33,346 nt of DNA from an uncultured Allomuricauda sp. (GTDB lineage Bacteria > Bacteroidota > Bacteroidia > Flavobacteriales > Flavobacteriaceae), in assembly GCF_947258355.1 (NCBI RefSeq), contig NZ_CAMYIC010000034.1, forward strand, positions 1-33,346. Reading direction: 5' to 3'. The notes under the pieces were generated by a model that was not told the DNA's origin, did not search any database, and saw only the letters and a list, made by a program, of their open reading frames with translations. This document shows, in pieces, positions 7,152-15,380 of this stretch. The position numbers and the translations under genes were made by a program. Each line of letters begins with the position of its first letter. Positions within the stretch are counted from its first letter, which is position 1.

Positions 7152-8093
7152 ATGGGAGAATTTTTTGAACACGTAAAAGAGGGATTGAGCAAATCACCAA
7201 AAGAAATTTCGTCCAGATACTTTTACGATGCCACGGGAGATGAGCTGTACCGAAGCATCATGAGATTGGAGGAATATTATCTTCCCTGTTGCGAAATGCA
7301 GATTATAAAGGACAAAAGCAATCAGATTGCCCAAGATATTTCCGAACATCACCCATCTTTGCAAATCGTGGAACTGGGGGCGGGCGATGGTTCAAAAACC
7401 AAGTATTTGCTCAAACAGTTCCAACCGTATTTCAATACCTTGGAATATGTTGCCATGGATATCTCTGAAAATATTTTGGCTATCAACGAAACTGAGATTA
7501 AAAGTGAAACTGGACCGATTGGTTATGATGGTATCGCTGGCGATTATTTTGAAACCTATAAGTCCCTGTCCGAAACATCCAATGGAAGGTTGGTGCTGTT
7601 TTTAGGTGCCAACATAGGCAATTATACCATTGAAGAGATAGTCGGTTTTTTCAAGTTTGTACAGTCCAAGTTAAACAAGAACGATTATTTTTTGGTCGCC
7701 TTTGATCTGGTAAAGGATCCAAGGAAAATCCTTGCCGCTTATGATGATAGTAAAGGAATTACCAAACAGTTCAACCTAAATTTATTGGAAAGGATGAATC
7801 GAGAATTGGGAGCTAATTTTGACACTCAAAATTTTGATCATTTTCCTTTTTATGATCCATTGACGGGTATAGCCTCCAGTCAAATTATCAGTATGAAAAA
7901 ACAGACTGTGGAGTTTACTGACGGGTTCTTTGCAACTTTTGACCTTTATGAAGCCATTCATACTGAAATTTCCAAAAAGTTCTTTTGGAGCGATATAGAA
8001 GAAATCGCAGAGGCGTCAAAAATGCATATTGCACAAAATTATTTTAATATCAATAAAGGATACACCTTTGTTATGTTTAGACCCCTTGGATAG
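7152..8093 (+). CDS. egtD: L-histidine N-alpha-methyltransferase EgtD
   Basis: A SAM-dependent methyltransferase that trimethylates histidine to hercynine, the first step of ergothioneine synthesis. The 313 residues fit the family (about 320). Family marks are FYDATGDELYRSIMRLEEYY near residue 25, the SAM-binding VELGAGDGSKTKYLL near 74, FLGANIGNYT near 154, and the FALGY-like end KGYTFVMF. Its active-site region keeps the PFYDPLTG segment. It is the last gene of the four-gene operon. No terminator hairpin follows; after the stop the sequence runs into a decayed transposase. Confidence 0.95.
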   Translation: MGEFFEHVKEGLSKSPKEISSRYFYDATGDELYRSIMRLEEYYLPCCEMQIIKDKSNQIAQDISEHHPSLQIVELGAGDGSKTKYLLKQFQPYFNTLEYVAMDISENILAINETEIKSETGPIGYDGIAGDYFETYKSLSETSNGRLVLFLGANIGNYTIEEIVGFFKFVQSKLNKNDYFLVAFDLVKDPRKILAAYDDSKGITKQFNLNLLERMNRELGANFDTQNFDHFPFYDPLTGIASSQIISMKKQTVEFTDGFFATFDLYEAIHTEISKKFFWSDIEEIAEASKMHIAQNYFNINKGYTFVMFRPLG

Positions 8094-8447
8094 GACAGTT
8101 ATCTTTATACTCTGCTAGATCTTATAGATTGGGCAAAGTATGCTCAATTTAATGCCAGCCTTCCACGGGCCAATCGGGAAGCTGCTATATAGGAGGTTTC
8201 AGGGAGGCAAATGTCCAAAGAATATATGCGTACTTTCTGCGATTGGGCAAGATACCGAATTGCAAAGGGTCCTATGAAAAAACGGAAGCTCACGGAAATA
8301 AAAAGATGAGCCTTGTTTCGACTCATGGGCCATCGCAGTGTCACCATAGTTCAATTTGCACAAAGAAGTCTCCTAAACATTATTTTTTCCTTCAATAATG
8401 CTCTCCAAAAAAGATGGGGTATATTGATTGGTCTTACTTTTTTGCTA
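8094..8447 (+). pseudogene. Decayed 3' end of an IS110-family element
   Basis: Several short stretches align in order with the intact IS110 transposase at 15833-16828. A CCAATCGGG core with similar flanks appears near 8170 and matches the QSGSS catalytic-serine region. A reading like QMSKEYMRTF matches the QMANKSIKSL helix. CATCGC plus a frameshift leads to TTCAAT..CACAAA..GTCTCCTAA (stop 8374-8376), which parallels the intact C-terminus. After the stop, 19 bases (8379-8397) are identical to 16831-16849, and GGGGTATATTGATTGG continues the similarity. In-frame stops (for example TGA at 8307) show it is dead. It is diverged, so it came from a related element rather than a recent copy. Confidence 0.55.
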
Positions 8448-8713
8448 GCCCTATAGAAATGTACATTCTGAAAGATTCACAATTTATGTTGACGATTTGT
8501 GAACTTTTACGTTTGATTTGCTTTAGACATATACAACTGTAAATGTTCAATTTATAATTGACGGTCTATGATGTTCCATATAGTCAAAGGTTGGGACAGT
8601 TCATTATTTTACGATCATATATATGCCGCTATTGCACTTTCCATAGATATGTTGATGTAAATGACTCTTATCAATGTATTATGAAATAGCCAAAAGATGG
8701 TTACATAGAAATT
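8448..8713. other. Gene-free stretch at the left island boundary
   Basis: AT-rich DNA containing the left copy of the 21-bp direct repeat (8485-8505). That copy is overlapped by a small dyad (TTCACAA / TTGTGAA, 8476-8503). A related TTGACGG word occurs near 8560. No ORF with convincing composition was seen on either strand. The peptidase gene on the minus strand ends at the right edge without an evident terminator hairpin. Confidence 0.4.
8485..8505 (+). repeat. Left copy of 21-bp direct repeat (candidate att site)
   Basis: The sequence TATGTTGACG...TTTGTGAACT is identical over 21 bases to 18862-18882, beside the tyrosine integrase. The two copies bracket the accessory genes, as expected for attL and attR of an integrated element. 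The flanks differ immediately outside the 21 bases. Confidence 0.55.
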
Positions 8714-10111
8714 CTATTTCTTTGTTAGTTTGGCAATTGCATTCTTTAGTGAATTATCACTGGTCAGATATTGCCTTTCCATGGACCGTGTTAGTTGTTG
8801 GTCATTTACGATTGTATTTAAAGTTTGAATCAAGAAGTTGTAATTGGTGAAATTGGTCTCCGTAGTGAGGATTGTATTCAACCAATTCCACATCTTCTCT
8901 TCACCGATTTCCATTTTGATGGCGGTAAAAACAATTGGGGCATAATAATAAACATATAATTCCCTGTTCCCATACTGGGATTCACCTTTTATTTTCCCCA
9001 TTGGAATCGGGTCAAAATCCTCGAGCTCCTCTATTTTATCCGATATCTTTTTGTCATAAATCTCAGCTCCCATCATTTCTTTGGTTAATTCCAATGACAA
9101 AAACTCCGCAAACCCCTCGGTCATCATATCCCCAAGTTCAGAGTTTAGAACTTTATATGTACCGAAATAATAATGCCCAAGCTCGTGCGCTATGAAAGGC
9201 TTATACCAATTTTGAATTTTAGGGTCAAATAGACTGATCAATCCCATTTTCCCCCAGCCAATATTGAAAATTGAAGGATAGGAAACGAACATCCAACCAT
9301 CCTTTTTTGACGTTGGCGTAGTTTCAATAAAGGATACCGCCTGGTCAAATGGTATGTTCAGTTTTTGGGTATAGAATTCCTTATAGGAATTGATTAGGCT
9401 GCTAAAGTCATTTATTTGTTCACCGGTAAAACTTGGGTTCAAAATATAGGTGTCCCCAACCGCGGAAAAGTCAAAATTTCCGCAAAAGAGTGTCAATTCG
9501 CGGGCAATATCACTTTTGAACCTATGATTTCGTGTACTTACCGGCTTGTTGCCATTGATGTAAAGGGTAGTGCAATCATGACAATCAATTTCCACATCGT
9601 ACTTGAGGTTATCATAGGTTTTGTCATTTGTTATGTCATAAAGTACAGGGTACCAAGAGGATTGCAATCCATCTGCCCTAATGGAATTGTGGTTAAATGC
9701 AATGTTTCCTCTCCAATCTTTCTTGGCGTAATTGTTAAGTGTATCTTTAACTACCGGGTATTTACCAACATATTTAACTTGAACCTGGTTTGGCAAGAAT
9801 TTCCCTTTTCCCGTATCATCGGGGAAAAAGTATGCTTTTGTTTCTCCATAAGAGAGGGTGTCGTTATGGGCCACTGAAAAACCGAGTGGGAAATCATTTG
9901 GTTCGGTAGTCTTAAAATGCAATATGTTCAAACCCGAATTTAATCTAAGGAAATAGTCTTTGATTTGGGGAATGTCACTTAAAGTCAAATCAGCTTCAAT
10001 GGTACCTTGTTCTATTGAGATTTCGACCTTCCCTGTAAGTTTGGGAATCGTTTCTTGTGCACCTAGCTGCATACCGAATAGATAGGTCAATATTAAAAGT
10101 GTTCTTTTCAT
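8714..10111 (-). CDS. Secreted M1-like zinc metallopeptidase
   Basis: A 465-residue exported protein with a signal peptide (MKRTLLILTYLFGMQLGAQ, cleavage after GAQ). The zinc site is HELGH at about residue 308, followed by a glutamate in MTEGFAEFL about 18 residues on, the HExxH-(18)-E arrangement of gluzincins such as M1 aminopeptidases. The N-terminal half is beta-rich and includes DCHDCTTLYINGN and a SWYPVLYD segment common before M1 catalytic domains. It is shorter than full M1 aminopeptidases and lacks an obvious GAMEN motif, so the exact specificity is open. It is the last and most widely spaced gene (191 bases) of the minus-strand island run. It probably acts in the periplasm or outside the cell. 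Confidence 0.75.
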   Translation of the reverse strand: MKRTLLILTYLFGMQLGAQETIPKLTGKVEISIEQGTIEADLTLSDIPQIKDYFLRLNSGLNILHFKTTEPNDFPLGFSVAHNDTLSYGETKAYFFPDDTGKGKFLPNQVQVKYVGKYPVVKDTLNNYAKKDWRGNIAFNHNSIRADGLQSSWYPVLYDITNDKTYDNLKYDVEIDCHDCTTLYINGNKPVSTRNHRFKSDIARELTLFCGNFDFSAVGDTYILNPSFTGEQINDFSSLINSYKEFYTQKLNIPFDQAVSFIETTPTSKKDGWMFVSYPSIFNIGWGKMGLISLFDPKIQNWYKPFIAHELGHYYFGTYKVLNSELGDMMTEGFAEFLSLELTKEMMGAEIYDKKISDKIEELEDFDPIPMGKIKGESQYGNRELYVYYYAPIVFTAIKMEIGEEKMWNWLNTILTTETNFTNYNFLIQTLNTIVNDQQLTRSMERQYLTSDNSLKNAIAKLTKK

Positions 10112-10302
10112 TTCAAATTAATTGTCTTTGCGGTTTATATCTTAATTTTATGAGTTATTTTATTGACCATGGCACTATCGATTTGCTTATGGTGGATGAA
10201 GGATTTTCAGTGACTTCCCTTTTGATTTATTGATTCGTTTATGGTTTGTAACAAATACAATATCCACACATTTTCACATATGCATCACAAATGATGGTGG
10301 CA

Positions 10303-11301
10303 TCAATCAACTATTCCGAATCTTTTATTTTTATAATCAACAATGATTCGTTTATCCAGGAAGAAGGAATTTCCCATTAGACCCATGATTTCTTCTTTTT
10401 CATAGAATTGTTTGAACTCTTTTTTAGAATCATAGACTTTTAGGTTTTCTGTTTCTATTTTAAAGTTTCCAATATAGATATCAGAAGTAATCTTGTAACC
10501 GTGAACATCGTAGTATTCGCCCCAAGAAGAAGTGGTCAATGTATCCGTTGCAGAGCTTTCTTTACTAATTTCTTCGATATCATCTTTATCAACAGCCAAA
10601 GGAAACATGGATGCACCAGTATCAAATAAAAAATAATGTATAGTTCCATTGATGGTTACAGGCACTTTTAATCTCCCGTGCCTATCCTGTATGGCGTTCA
10701 CAAAGGTTGTTTTGTTTTTATAATAGGTATTCAAAGAATCCAAACTTGCTATTCTTTGATTTGGAAAATCAATGATCAAATATTTTTCCTTGAATAAGTC
10801 CGTCCCTATTGTTCCAATATGTTTTATGGTTTGTGTATCGACCGAGTCCTGTGTCAATACTTCTCCATATCCATTGTAATAAAACAATTCTCGATTTTTG
10901 AATAAAACGGTATCCAATCTAAAAGCAATGGAATTAAAAAAAATTTTCTTGCCATTTTCAAAATTTGCATTTGCAATAGTGTCAAGCTTCACATTCTTAT
11001 ATTTATCCAGATAAGGCCTTAGAGTATTTCCATATACCATTGTTAAATCTGCGCCCAAGTCAAATTGACTTTTAAATTTATGTGGTATGCCTTCAATCGA
11101 AAAGGGTATAGTAATGGCCAATTTATCAATGTATCGGTTACCTATGGAATCTCCGACCCAATCAAAACCAATCCACTTATTTTGTTGTCCATCCACACTT
11201 TTTTGCTCCTTTTTCAAGTTAGTACAACTTATCAGTAGTGTGACAATTAGGGTGGTTAAAACAAAAAAAGTCTGTTTTCCTGAAACCTTCCTTTCTTTCA
11301 T
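10303..11301 (-). CDS. Lipoprotein with retropepsin-like aspartyl protease domain
   Basis: A 332-residue protein with a lipoprotein signal (TLIVTLLISC, lipidated Cys at about residue 26). It has two lobe-like repeats: FDLGADLTMVYG at about residue 80 and FDTGASMFPL at about residue 226. The second holds the DTGA catalytic motif of pepsin and retropepsin folds. The first has DLGA, so only one lobe has the standard triad. A later GLMGNSFFLDKRIIVDYKNKRFG segment is the usual hydrophobic-hydrophobic-G strand and the end of the lobe. A peptide-cleaving or peptide-binding role at the cell envelope is likely. It is 31 bases downstream of the GNAT gene. Confidence 0.65.
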   Translation of the reverse strand: MKERKVSGKQTFFVLTTLIVTLLISCTNLKKEQKSVDGQQNKWIGFDWVGDSIGNRYIDKLAITIPFSIEGIPHKFKSQFDLGADLTMVYGNTLRPYLDKYKNVKLDTIANANFENGKKIFFNSIAFRLDTVLFKNRELFYYNGYGEVLTQDSVDTQTIKHIGTIGTDLFKEKYLIIDFPNQRIASLDSLNTYYKNKTTFVNAIQDRHGRLKVPVTINGTIHYFLFDTGASMFPLAVDKDDIEEISKESSATDTLTTSSWGEYYDVHGYKITSDIYIGNFKIETENLKVYDSKKEFKQFYEKEEIMGLMGNSFFLDKRIIVDYKNKRFGIVD

Positions 11302-11332
11302 GTTGGTGAATCATTTTTTAATGGTGTCGCTT

Positions 11333-11806
11333 TCAACTATTTAATTTAACTGTTCGAAGTGGCCTATCTTGTAATTCCATATGTAACATCGGATAAGGTT
11401 TTCCCGTTGTATCCAATTCAGAGCGACCAATTACTTCAAAACCGCAATGCATGTAAAATCCAACAGCTTGCTCATTCTGTTCATTCACATCAACCTTAAT
11501 GACATTTAGCTTTGTGATAGCGTAATCCAGTAATGTTTTTCCAATATTTTTCCCTCTGTATTCTGGGTGAATAAACAGCATTTCTAAATTCTGTTCCGCA
11601 ACACCAAGAAAGCCTACTATATTGTTTTCACTATTCCTAATGCACCTCAGCTCAACCACATTTAAGTAGGTGTTCAAGATCAGTGGTTTAAAATATTCAA
11701 TGTCTTCTTCCTTTAGAAAATGATGGGTTGCCCTTACTGAAGCTTCCCACACATTTACTACTTCTGGAAATTCAATTTTATTTATTTTGTCTATCGTCAG
11801 TTCCAA
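11333..11806 (-). CDS. GNAT-family N-acetyltransferase
   Basis: A cytosolic acetyl-CoA-dependent acetyltransferase of 157 residues. It opens with VNVWEASVRATHHFL and has GFLGVAEQNLEMLFIHPEYRGKNIG, where HPEYRGKNIGKTLL is the Q/RxxGxG/A-type pyrophosphate loop. NEQAVGFYMHCGFEVIGRSELD is motif B. It resembles the YjaB/PhnO-like branch. The frame has a stop ten codons upstream and no ATG, so TTG at 11804-11806 is the likely start. It lies 28 bases after the serine hydrolase and 31 bases before the aspartyl-protease-like lipoprotein. The substrate is unknown. Confidence 0.85.
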   Translation of the reverse strand: MELTIDKINKIEFPEVVNVWEASVRATHHFLKEEDIEYFKPLILNTYLNVVELRCIRNSENNIVGFLGVAEQNLEMLFIHPEYRGKNIGKTLLDYAITKLNVIKVDVNEQNEQAVGFYMHCGFEVIGRSELDTTGKPYPMLHMELQDRPLRTVKLNS

Positions 11807-11834
11807 ATTTTCAATTGCTATACTGTTTAGTCAC

Positions 11835-13103
11835 TTAATTGGATTTCCTTTTTCGCCACCATGCTATTACAATTACCATTACAGTGATCAACAGGACGCC
11901 TACCCCCATCATATTGAACATTTTTCCTTGCAACATCGTAAACAATAGGGTATCTACTTTTCCAGTTTTCAGGAAAACCCAATCACTTGCCAATCTTGTG
12001 GCCAAATCCGGATTTCCAGTTTCCAATATAATTATTCCATCTCCTGATACTGGGTCAATACGAAGTGCCGTGTTAATGGGAGGGTTACTCTGTCCATCAT
12101 GTCCAATTATATATTGATCGTTCCCAACATCCACATAAAGAAATGTGCCCAAACCATAAATTGCCTCCCCCATCATATCCCAATGAGATTCTTGCATTGA
12201 GTTCAATGAACTTTGACTAAGCGGTCTTTCCGTAATCCCTTTACTGTCCTCTAAGAACAGCATAAAAAATTTCTCCAAATCCGCTAAAGATGTGTACAGT
12301 GATGTAGCTGCCAAAGAGGTATAAAAAAAATGAGGGGCTTTGGTGCCGTCCGCATTATAAAATTCACAAAGTTCACTATTTAGAGAATCGGACCATTTAT
12401 AAGTCGACTGAGTCATCTGTAACGGAGCAAATACATTTTCTTTCATAAATGCATCAAATGGCTGTCCACTTGTTTCCTCAACCAATAATTGCAAAAGTGT
12501 AAAGCCTCCACCAGAATACACCCAGCTCGAATTGGGTTCAATACCAACCTTTGTAACTCCACTTTTTCCTTCATCGGCATCGGCTGCTTTTGTCAAAGAT
12601 GCTTCAAGGGTCTGTACTGCATCGGGGGTTTCAAATCCCGAATATCCAAGTCCGTCCGTAAGCCCCGCAGTATGACTTAGCAAGCGCCTTACCGTTACTT
12701 GTTCATTGTCAAATTCACTTGGAGGCAATTGCCATCTTGTCAAGTATCGACTGACCGGGGTGTCCAAATCAATTTTTTCCATTTCCTGTAATTTCATGAC
12801 ACCTGTGGCTGAAACAAATTTGGATAGGGATGCCACTTGGAAGATGGTATTCCTATCCACCGGTCTTCCCTCCGAATAGAATACCTCTTCTTCAATTCTT
12901 CCTTCTTTAATAAGGGCCATGGCAAAGTTTCCGACAAACTCCTTTTGGATTTCCTCATCGACTGCTTCAGCAAAAGATTGTGGGTCTGAATCATTTGAAA
13001 AAGGAGTGTGCCACCATCCATTTACGGTGCCAAAAAAACAGATTAGAACCCAAACCATGGAAATGGTCAAAATAAGGGTTAAGTTTATTAATATTCTTTT
13101 CAT
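11835..13103 (-). CDS. Membrane-anchored serine hydrolase of the beta-lactamase/class C family
   Basis: A 422-residue protein with an N-terminal membrane segment (residues about 4-25), a periplasmic beta-lactamase-fold domain and a C-terminal transmembrane helix (MMGVGVLLITVMVIVIAWW) ending in RKRKSN. The nucleophile is Ser92 in ASLSK (SxxK), the second motif is the Tyr in WVYSGGGF, and HDGQSNPP stands in for the KTG motif. Such proteins are usually esterases, D-aminopeptidases or PBP4-like peptidases rather than drug-inactivating lactamases, and nothing here points to antibiotic resistance. It sits in the five-gene minus-strand run. Confidence 0.85.
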   Translation of the reverse strand: MKRILINLTLILTISMVWVLICFFGTVNGWWHTPFSNDSDPQSFAEAVDEEIQKEFVGNFAMALIKEGRIEEEVFYSEGRPVDRNTIFQVASLSKFVSATGVMKLQEMEKIDLDTPVSRYLTRWQLPPSEFDNEQVTVRRLLSHTAGLTDGLGYSGFETPDAVQTLEASLTKAADADEGKSGVTKVGIEPNSSWVYSGGGFTLLQLLVEETSGQPFDAFMKENVFAPLQMTQSTYKWSDSLNSELCEFYNADGTKAPHFFYTSLAATSLYTSLADLEKFFMLFLEDSKGITERPLSQSSLNSMQESHWDMMGEAIYGLGTFLYVDVGNDQYIIGHDGQSNPPINTALRIDPVSGDGIIILETGNPDLATRLASDWVFLKTGKVDTLLFTMLQGKMFNMMGVGVLLITVMVIVIAWWRKRKSN

Positions 13104-13147
13104 TGCTCTGGTAAGTTTTTGTTTTTACACGTATTGGCCAACAATTA

Positions 13148-13885
13148 TCAATCAACCAGTTCCATGACCATTTTACCGTCACCCAGGTCAATTTCTTGCT
13201 GTATTACTTTACGGGATTCTTTTTCTAAATAGAATGTACTGATAGCGGTGTTTTTGGAAATATCATCGGTAACGGTGACTTTCCACACGTCTTTGATGAC
13301 TCCTTTGAGTTCCAATGTGGCCTGTTCGGTATTTTTAATAGTTGCAGTAAGCACCCCTGTCCCTGATTTTGGATTATAATCAAAAATGGCTATTGTACTA
13401 CTGTATCCTGTTTTCAAGGGTAGCCATCGTATCAATTGGGGGTAAAAATTACTGTCAAAAAAAGGGGCGTCCACCGATTCGGAAATTTCAGTTTTTTTAC
13501 CTGACCGTTTGTCGTTGTAGTATCCCGTCACCTGCTCTGAAAAATTGAGTACCATATCCCTTTGTTGATTGAAAGAGTAATGATACATGGGTTCAAGCTT
13601 CCTTCTTCCAACGATGGTACTGTCTACCCAAGTTGTTGGAGCACTTGGCATTTCCACCGTTGTTATGATGTAAATTCGCTTTTTCTTCTTTTTGATCTCG
13701 GTCCGTACTTTTCCAATTTCAATTTTTGAACTATCCTTAAGCATGTACCAAGCCATTTCATAAAATTCTTCATGGATAAGGCTTTTGTCAACTGGATTAT
13801 TTTCTGGGGTCAGGATTGATTTTTGACCCTTAACTTGGAACGATGTTGCCAATACCAATGGTAGTAGGTAGAAAGTTTTTTTCAT
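13148..13885 (-). CDS. Exported protein of unknown function (DUF3108-like)
   Basis: The ATG at 13885 is chosen because it begins a clean signal peptide (MKKTFYLLPLVLATSFQVKGQ). An upstream in-frame ATG at 13939 would add 18 polar residues. The mature part of about 225 residues is beta-rich. It includes WVDSTIVGRRKLEPMYHYSF, VTGYYNDKRSGKKTEISESV, DSNFYPQLIRWLPLKTGYS and WKVTVTDD..TAISTFYLEKESRKVIQQE, a pattern like DUF3108 or LolA-like periplasmic barrels. The function is unknown. It lies 44 bases upstream of the serine hydrolase in the same run. Confidence 0.6.
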   Translation of the reverse strand: MKKTFYLLPLVLATSFQVKGQKSILTPENNPVDKSLIHEEFYEMAWYMLKDSSKIEIGKVRTEIKKKKKRIYIITTVEMPSAPTTWVDSTIVGRRKLEPMYHYSFNQQRDMVLNFSEQVTGYYNDKRSGKKTEISESVDAPFFDSNFYPQLIRWLPLKTGYSSTIAIFDYNPKSGTGVLTATIKNTEQATLELKGVIKDVWKVTVTDDISKNTAISTFYLEKESRKVIQQEIDLGDGKMVMELVD

Positions 13886-13970
13886 TTTCCTATTTAATTT
13901 GATTGACTTGTTAGTACCATTTAGTAGAATTTGTTTCACTTAAATTGCTATTTTATTTGCCAATGGTCTG

Positions 13971-14546
13971 TTACTCTATTTTTTTGGGGATGTTAGAATG
14001 GTTCCCGATACTCCATTTTTCGCCATAGACAGAAGAATAAATAATCTCAATATCCATCTCTTTATCATTTAAAATCTGATACAGTTTATTCGCGGCATAC
14101 AATGCATTTTTCGCAGTGTTTTCGGTTGCAACAAACCCCCAATCTTTAATCATGGTCTTATCTAAAAGCTGAATCAAATTGATTTTCTCATTTGCAGGTA
14201 TCAATCGACCAACCCAAAGGTTGGAATAGACGTAATTAATGGAATCTTGTTTGCCCATTGTTGTTTCAACATAATGTATGATATCGTCATATATCATATC
14301 GTTCGGTGCAAATACCTTAACTGATTCAATAAATGCTGGCCCAACTCCGTGATTGGATAGGCTAAAGGAATATTGTAGTGTACCTGATTTTTCATTCATT
14401 AGACCCAAATGTGGGTAAGCAGACATATACTGCTGTTTTCTGAGCAGATTGGTTTGGTAAACAAAAACAACCAATGTCAATAGGCTAACTATTAAGGCAG
14501 TCAGTCCTATAATTTTTTCAATATTCCAAAATCCTTTTTTCATCAT
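13971..14546 (-). CDS. Membrane-anchored protein of unknown function
   Basis: A 191-residue protein with one N-terminal transmembrane helix (IIGLTALIVSLLTLVVFVY, residues about 12-30), then a soluble domain with YPHLGLMNEK, YSFSLSNHGVGPAFIESVKVF and a final IEIIYSSVYGEKWSI. The SNHGVGPAFI segment is common in uncharacterised one-span membrane proteins. There are two adjacent Met codons at the start, and either could be used. It is the first gene of the minus-strand run, 31 bases before the DUF3108-like gene. No function can be assigned. Confidence 0.6.
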   Translation of the reverse strand: MMKKGFWNIEKIIGLTALIVSLLTLVVFVYQTNLLRKQQYMSAYPHLGLMNEKSGTLQYSFSLSNHGVGPAFIESVKVFAPNDMIYDDIIHYVETTMGKQDSINYVYSNLWVGRLIPANEKINLIQLLDKTMIKDWGFVATENTAKNALYAANKLYQILNDKEMDIEIIYSSVYGEKWSIGNHSNIPKKIE

Positions 14547-14906
14547 TTTAAAATCAATTTCATCTTTAAAATCATCTGTTGTTTGGATGTATCATGTAAG
14601 GGCTATACAATTTCTGACCAGTAACCTTTGCCAATTCCAATCAAACCAAATCAGAAATCGAAAACACCTTAAACCATTCTATATTAGACCTTTGAAAAGA
14701 TGTCGTTTTTATCTTTCACTTGGTCGTTCTTACAATTCAAAACCTTGGTCGTATAAAGGTCACTTGCCATACGATAAATCTTTACTTCTAATGATTTTTT
14801 TAAAAAAACAATGAATACCCGACCCAAGCCCGGGTTTATTGCCCTCGGCAGGGGAGTGGCGTTTAAAGTCGATGGTAATAAATCGGCTTTTGTCCCTGTA
14901 GTATCG
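14547..14906. other. Gene-free stretch between the cargo run and the serine recombinase
   Basis: No convincing gene was found; a 75-codon plus-strand frame here has poor composition. GATTTTAAA occurs twice close to the start of the cargo run. A GC-rich patch (CCCGACCCAAGCCCGGG and the bases after it, about 14819-14866) looks unlike its AT-rich surroundings. It sits where the missing 3' part of the recombinase gene should have been, so a recombination scar is possible. Confidence 0.35.
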
Positions 14907-15380
14907 TTACGCTAACATAGCCTTGTTCAATGCCTGTTTACTAAGACCAGGCTTTCTTCCAATTTTCAGGCCACGCCTTCTTGAGCTTTCCAATCCCGCC
15001 CGTGTACGTTCAATGATAATATCTCGTTCCAATTGGGCAACTGATGCGAAAAGGTTAAAGATGAACCTTCCGTGTGGGGAAGTGGTATCAATAAAATTTT
15101 CCTGAATGCTTTTGAAGTGGATTCCCTTTTGTTCAAAGTCTTCAATAAGTTTGGTCAAGTTTGAAAGGCTTCTGGCTATTCGGTCCAATTTCCAAACCAC
15201 AATAGTGTCACCTTCCCTTAATATTGACAAAGGTTCATCTAGTCCCTTTCTTTCTGGTTTCGCTCCAGATGAAATATCGGCATAGATGTTCTTGGATTTG
15301 ATACCTTCCTTCAAAAAGGCATCCACCTGTAAATTGTGTTTCTGTGATTTTGTGCTCACCCTGGCATATCCAAACTTCAT
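14907..15380 (-). CDS. Serine recombinase of the resolvase/invertase family, C-terminus missing
   Basis: A 157-residue protein with a complete resolvase catalytic domain. Ser9 in YARVST is the nucleophile, and DTIVVWKLDRIARSL and SVAQLERDIIIERTRAGLESSRRRG carry the active-site arginines and the long E helix. GRKPGLSKQALNKAMLA would normally lead into a helix-turn-helix of about 35 residues that binds DNA, but a stop follows at once and the downstream codons do not continue the motif. It may have lost site-specific binding. It lies between the cargo genes and the IS110 element. Confidence 0.75.
   Translation of the reverse strand: MKFGYARVSTKSQKHNLQVDAFLKEGIKSKNIYADISSGAKPERKGLDEPLSILREGDTIVVWKLDRIARSLSNLTKLIEDFEQKGIHFKSIQENFIDTTSPHGRFIFNLFASVAQLERDIIIERTRAGLESSRRRGLKIGRKPGLSKQALNKAMLA

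Noticed and set aside
8144..8347. Minus-strand 67-codon frame
   Set aside because: It lies antisense to the decayed transposase and has no independent support.
8325..8370. Tyrosine-recombinase C-terminal motif (reads MGHRSVTIVQFAQR)
   Set aside because: It resembles the LGH..TQIYAR motif, but the colinear match to the IS110 transposase end and its 3' non-coding sequence explains the stretch better, and no other integrase motif is upstream.
11835..13103. Antibiotic-resistance beta-lactamase
   Set aside because: The fold is shared, but the membrane anchors and HDG motif fit the peptidase/esterase branch, and nothing indicates resistance.
8714..14546. Known anti-phage defence system
   Set aside because: No nuclease, reverse transcriptase, TIR, cyclase or ATPase signature was found among the cargo genes.
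14587..14814. Plus-strand 75-codon frame
   Set aside because: Composition is unlike a real protein, no family is recognised, and it sits upstream of an oppositely transcribed gene run.
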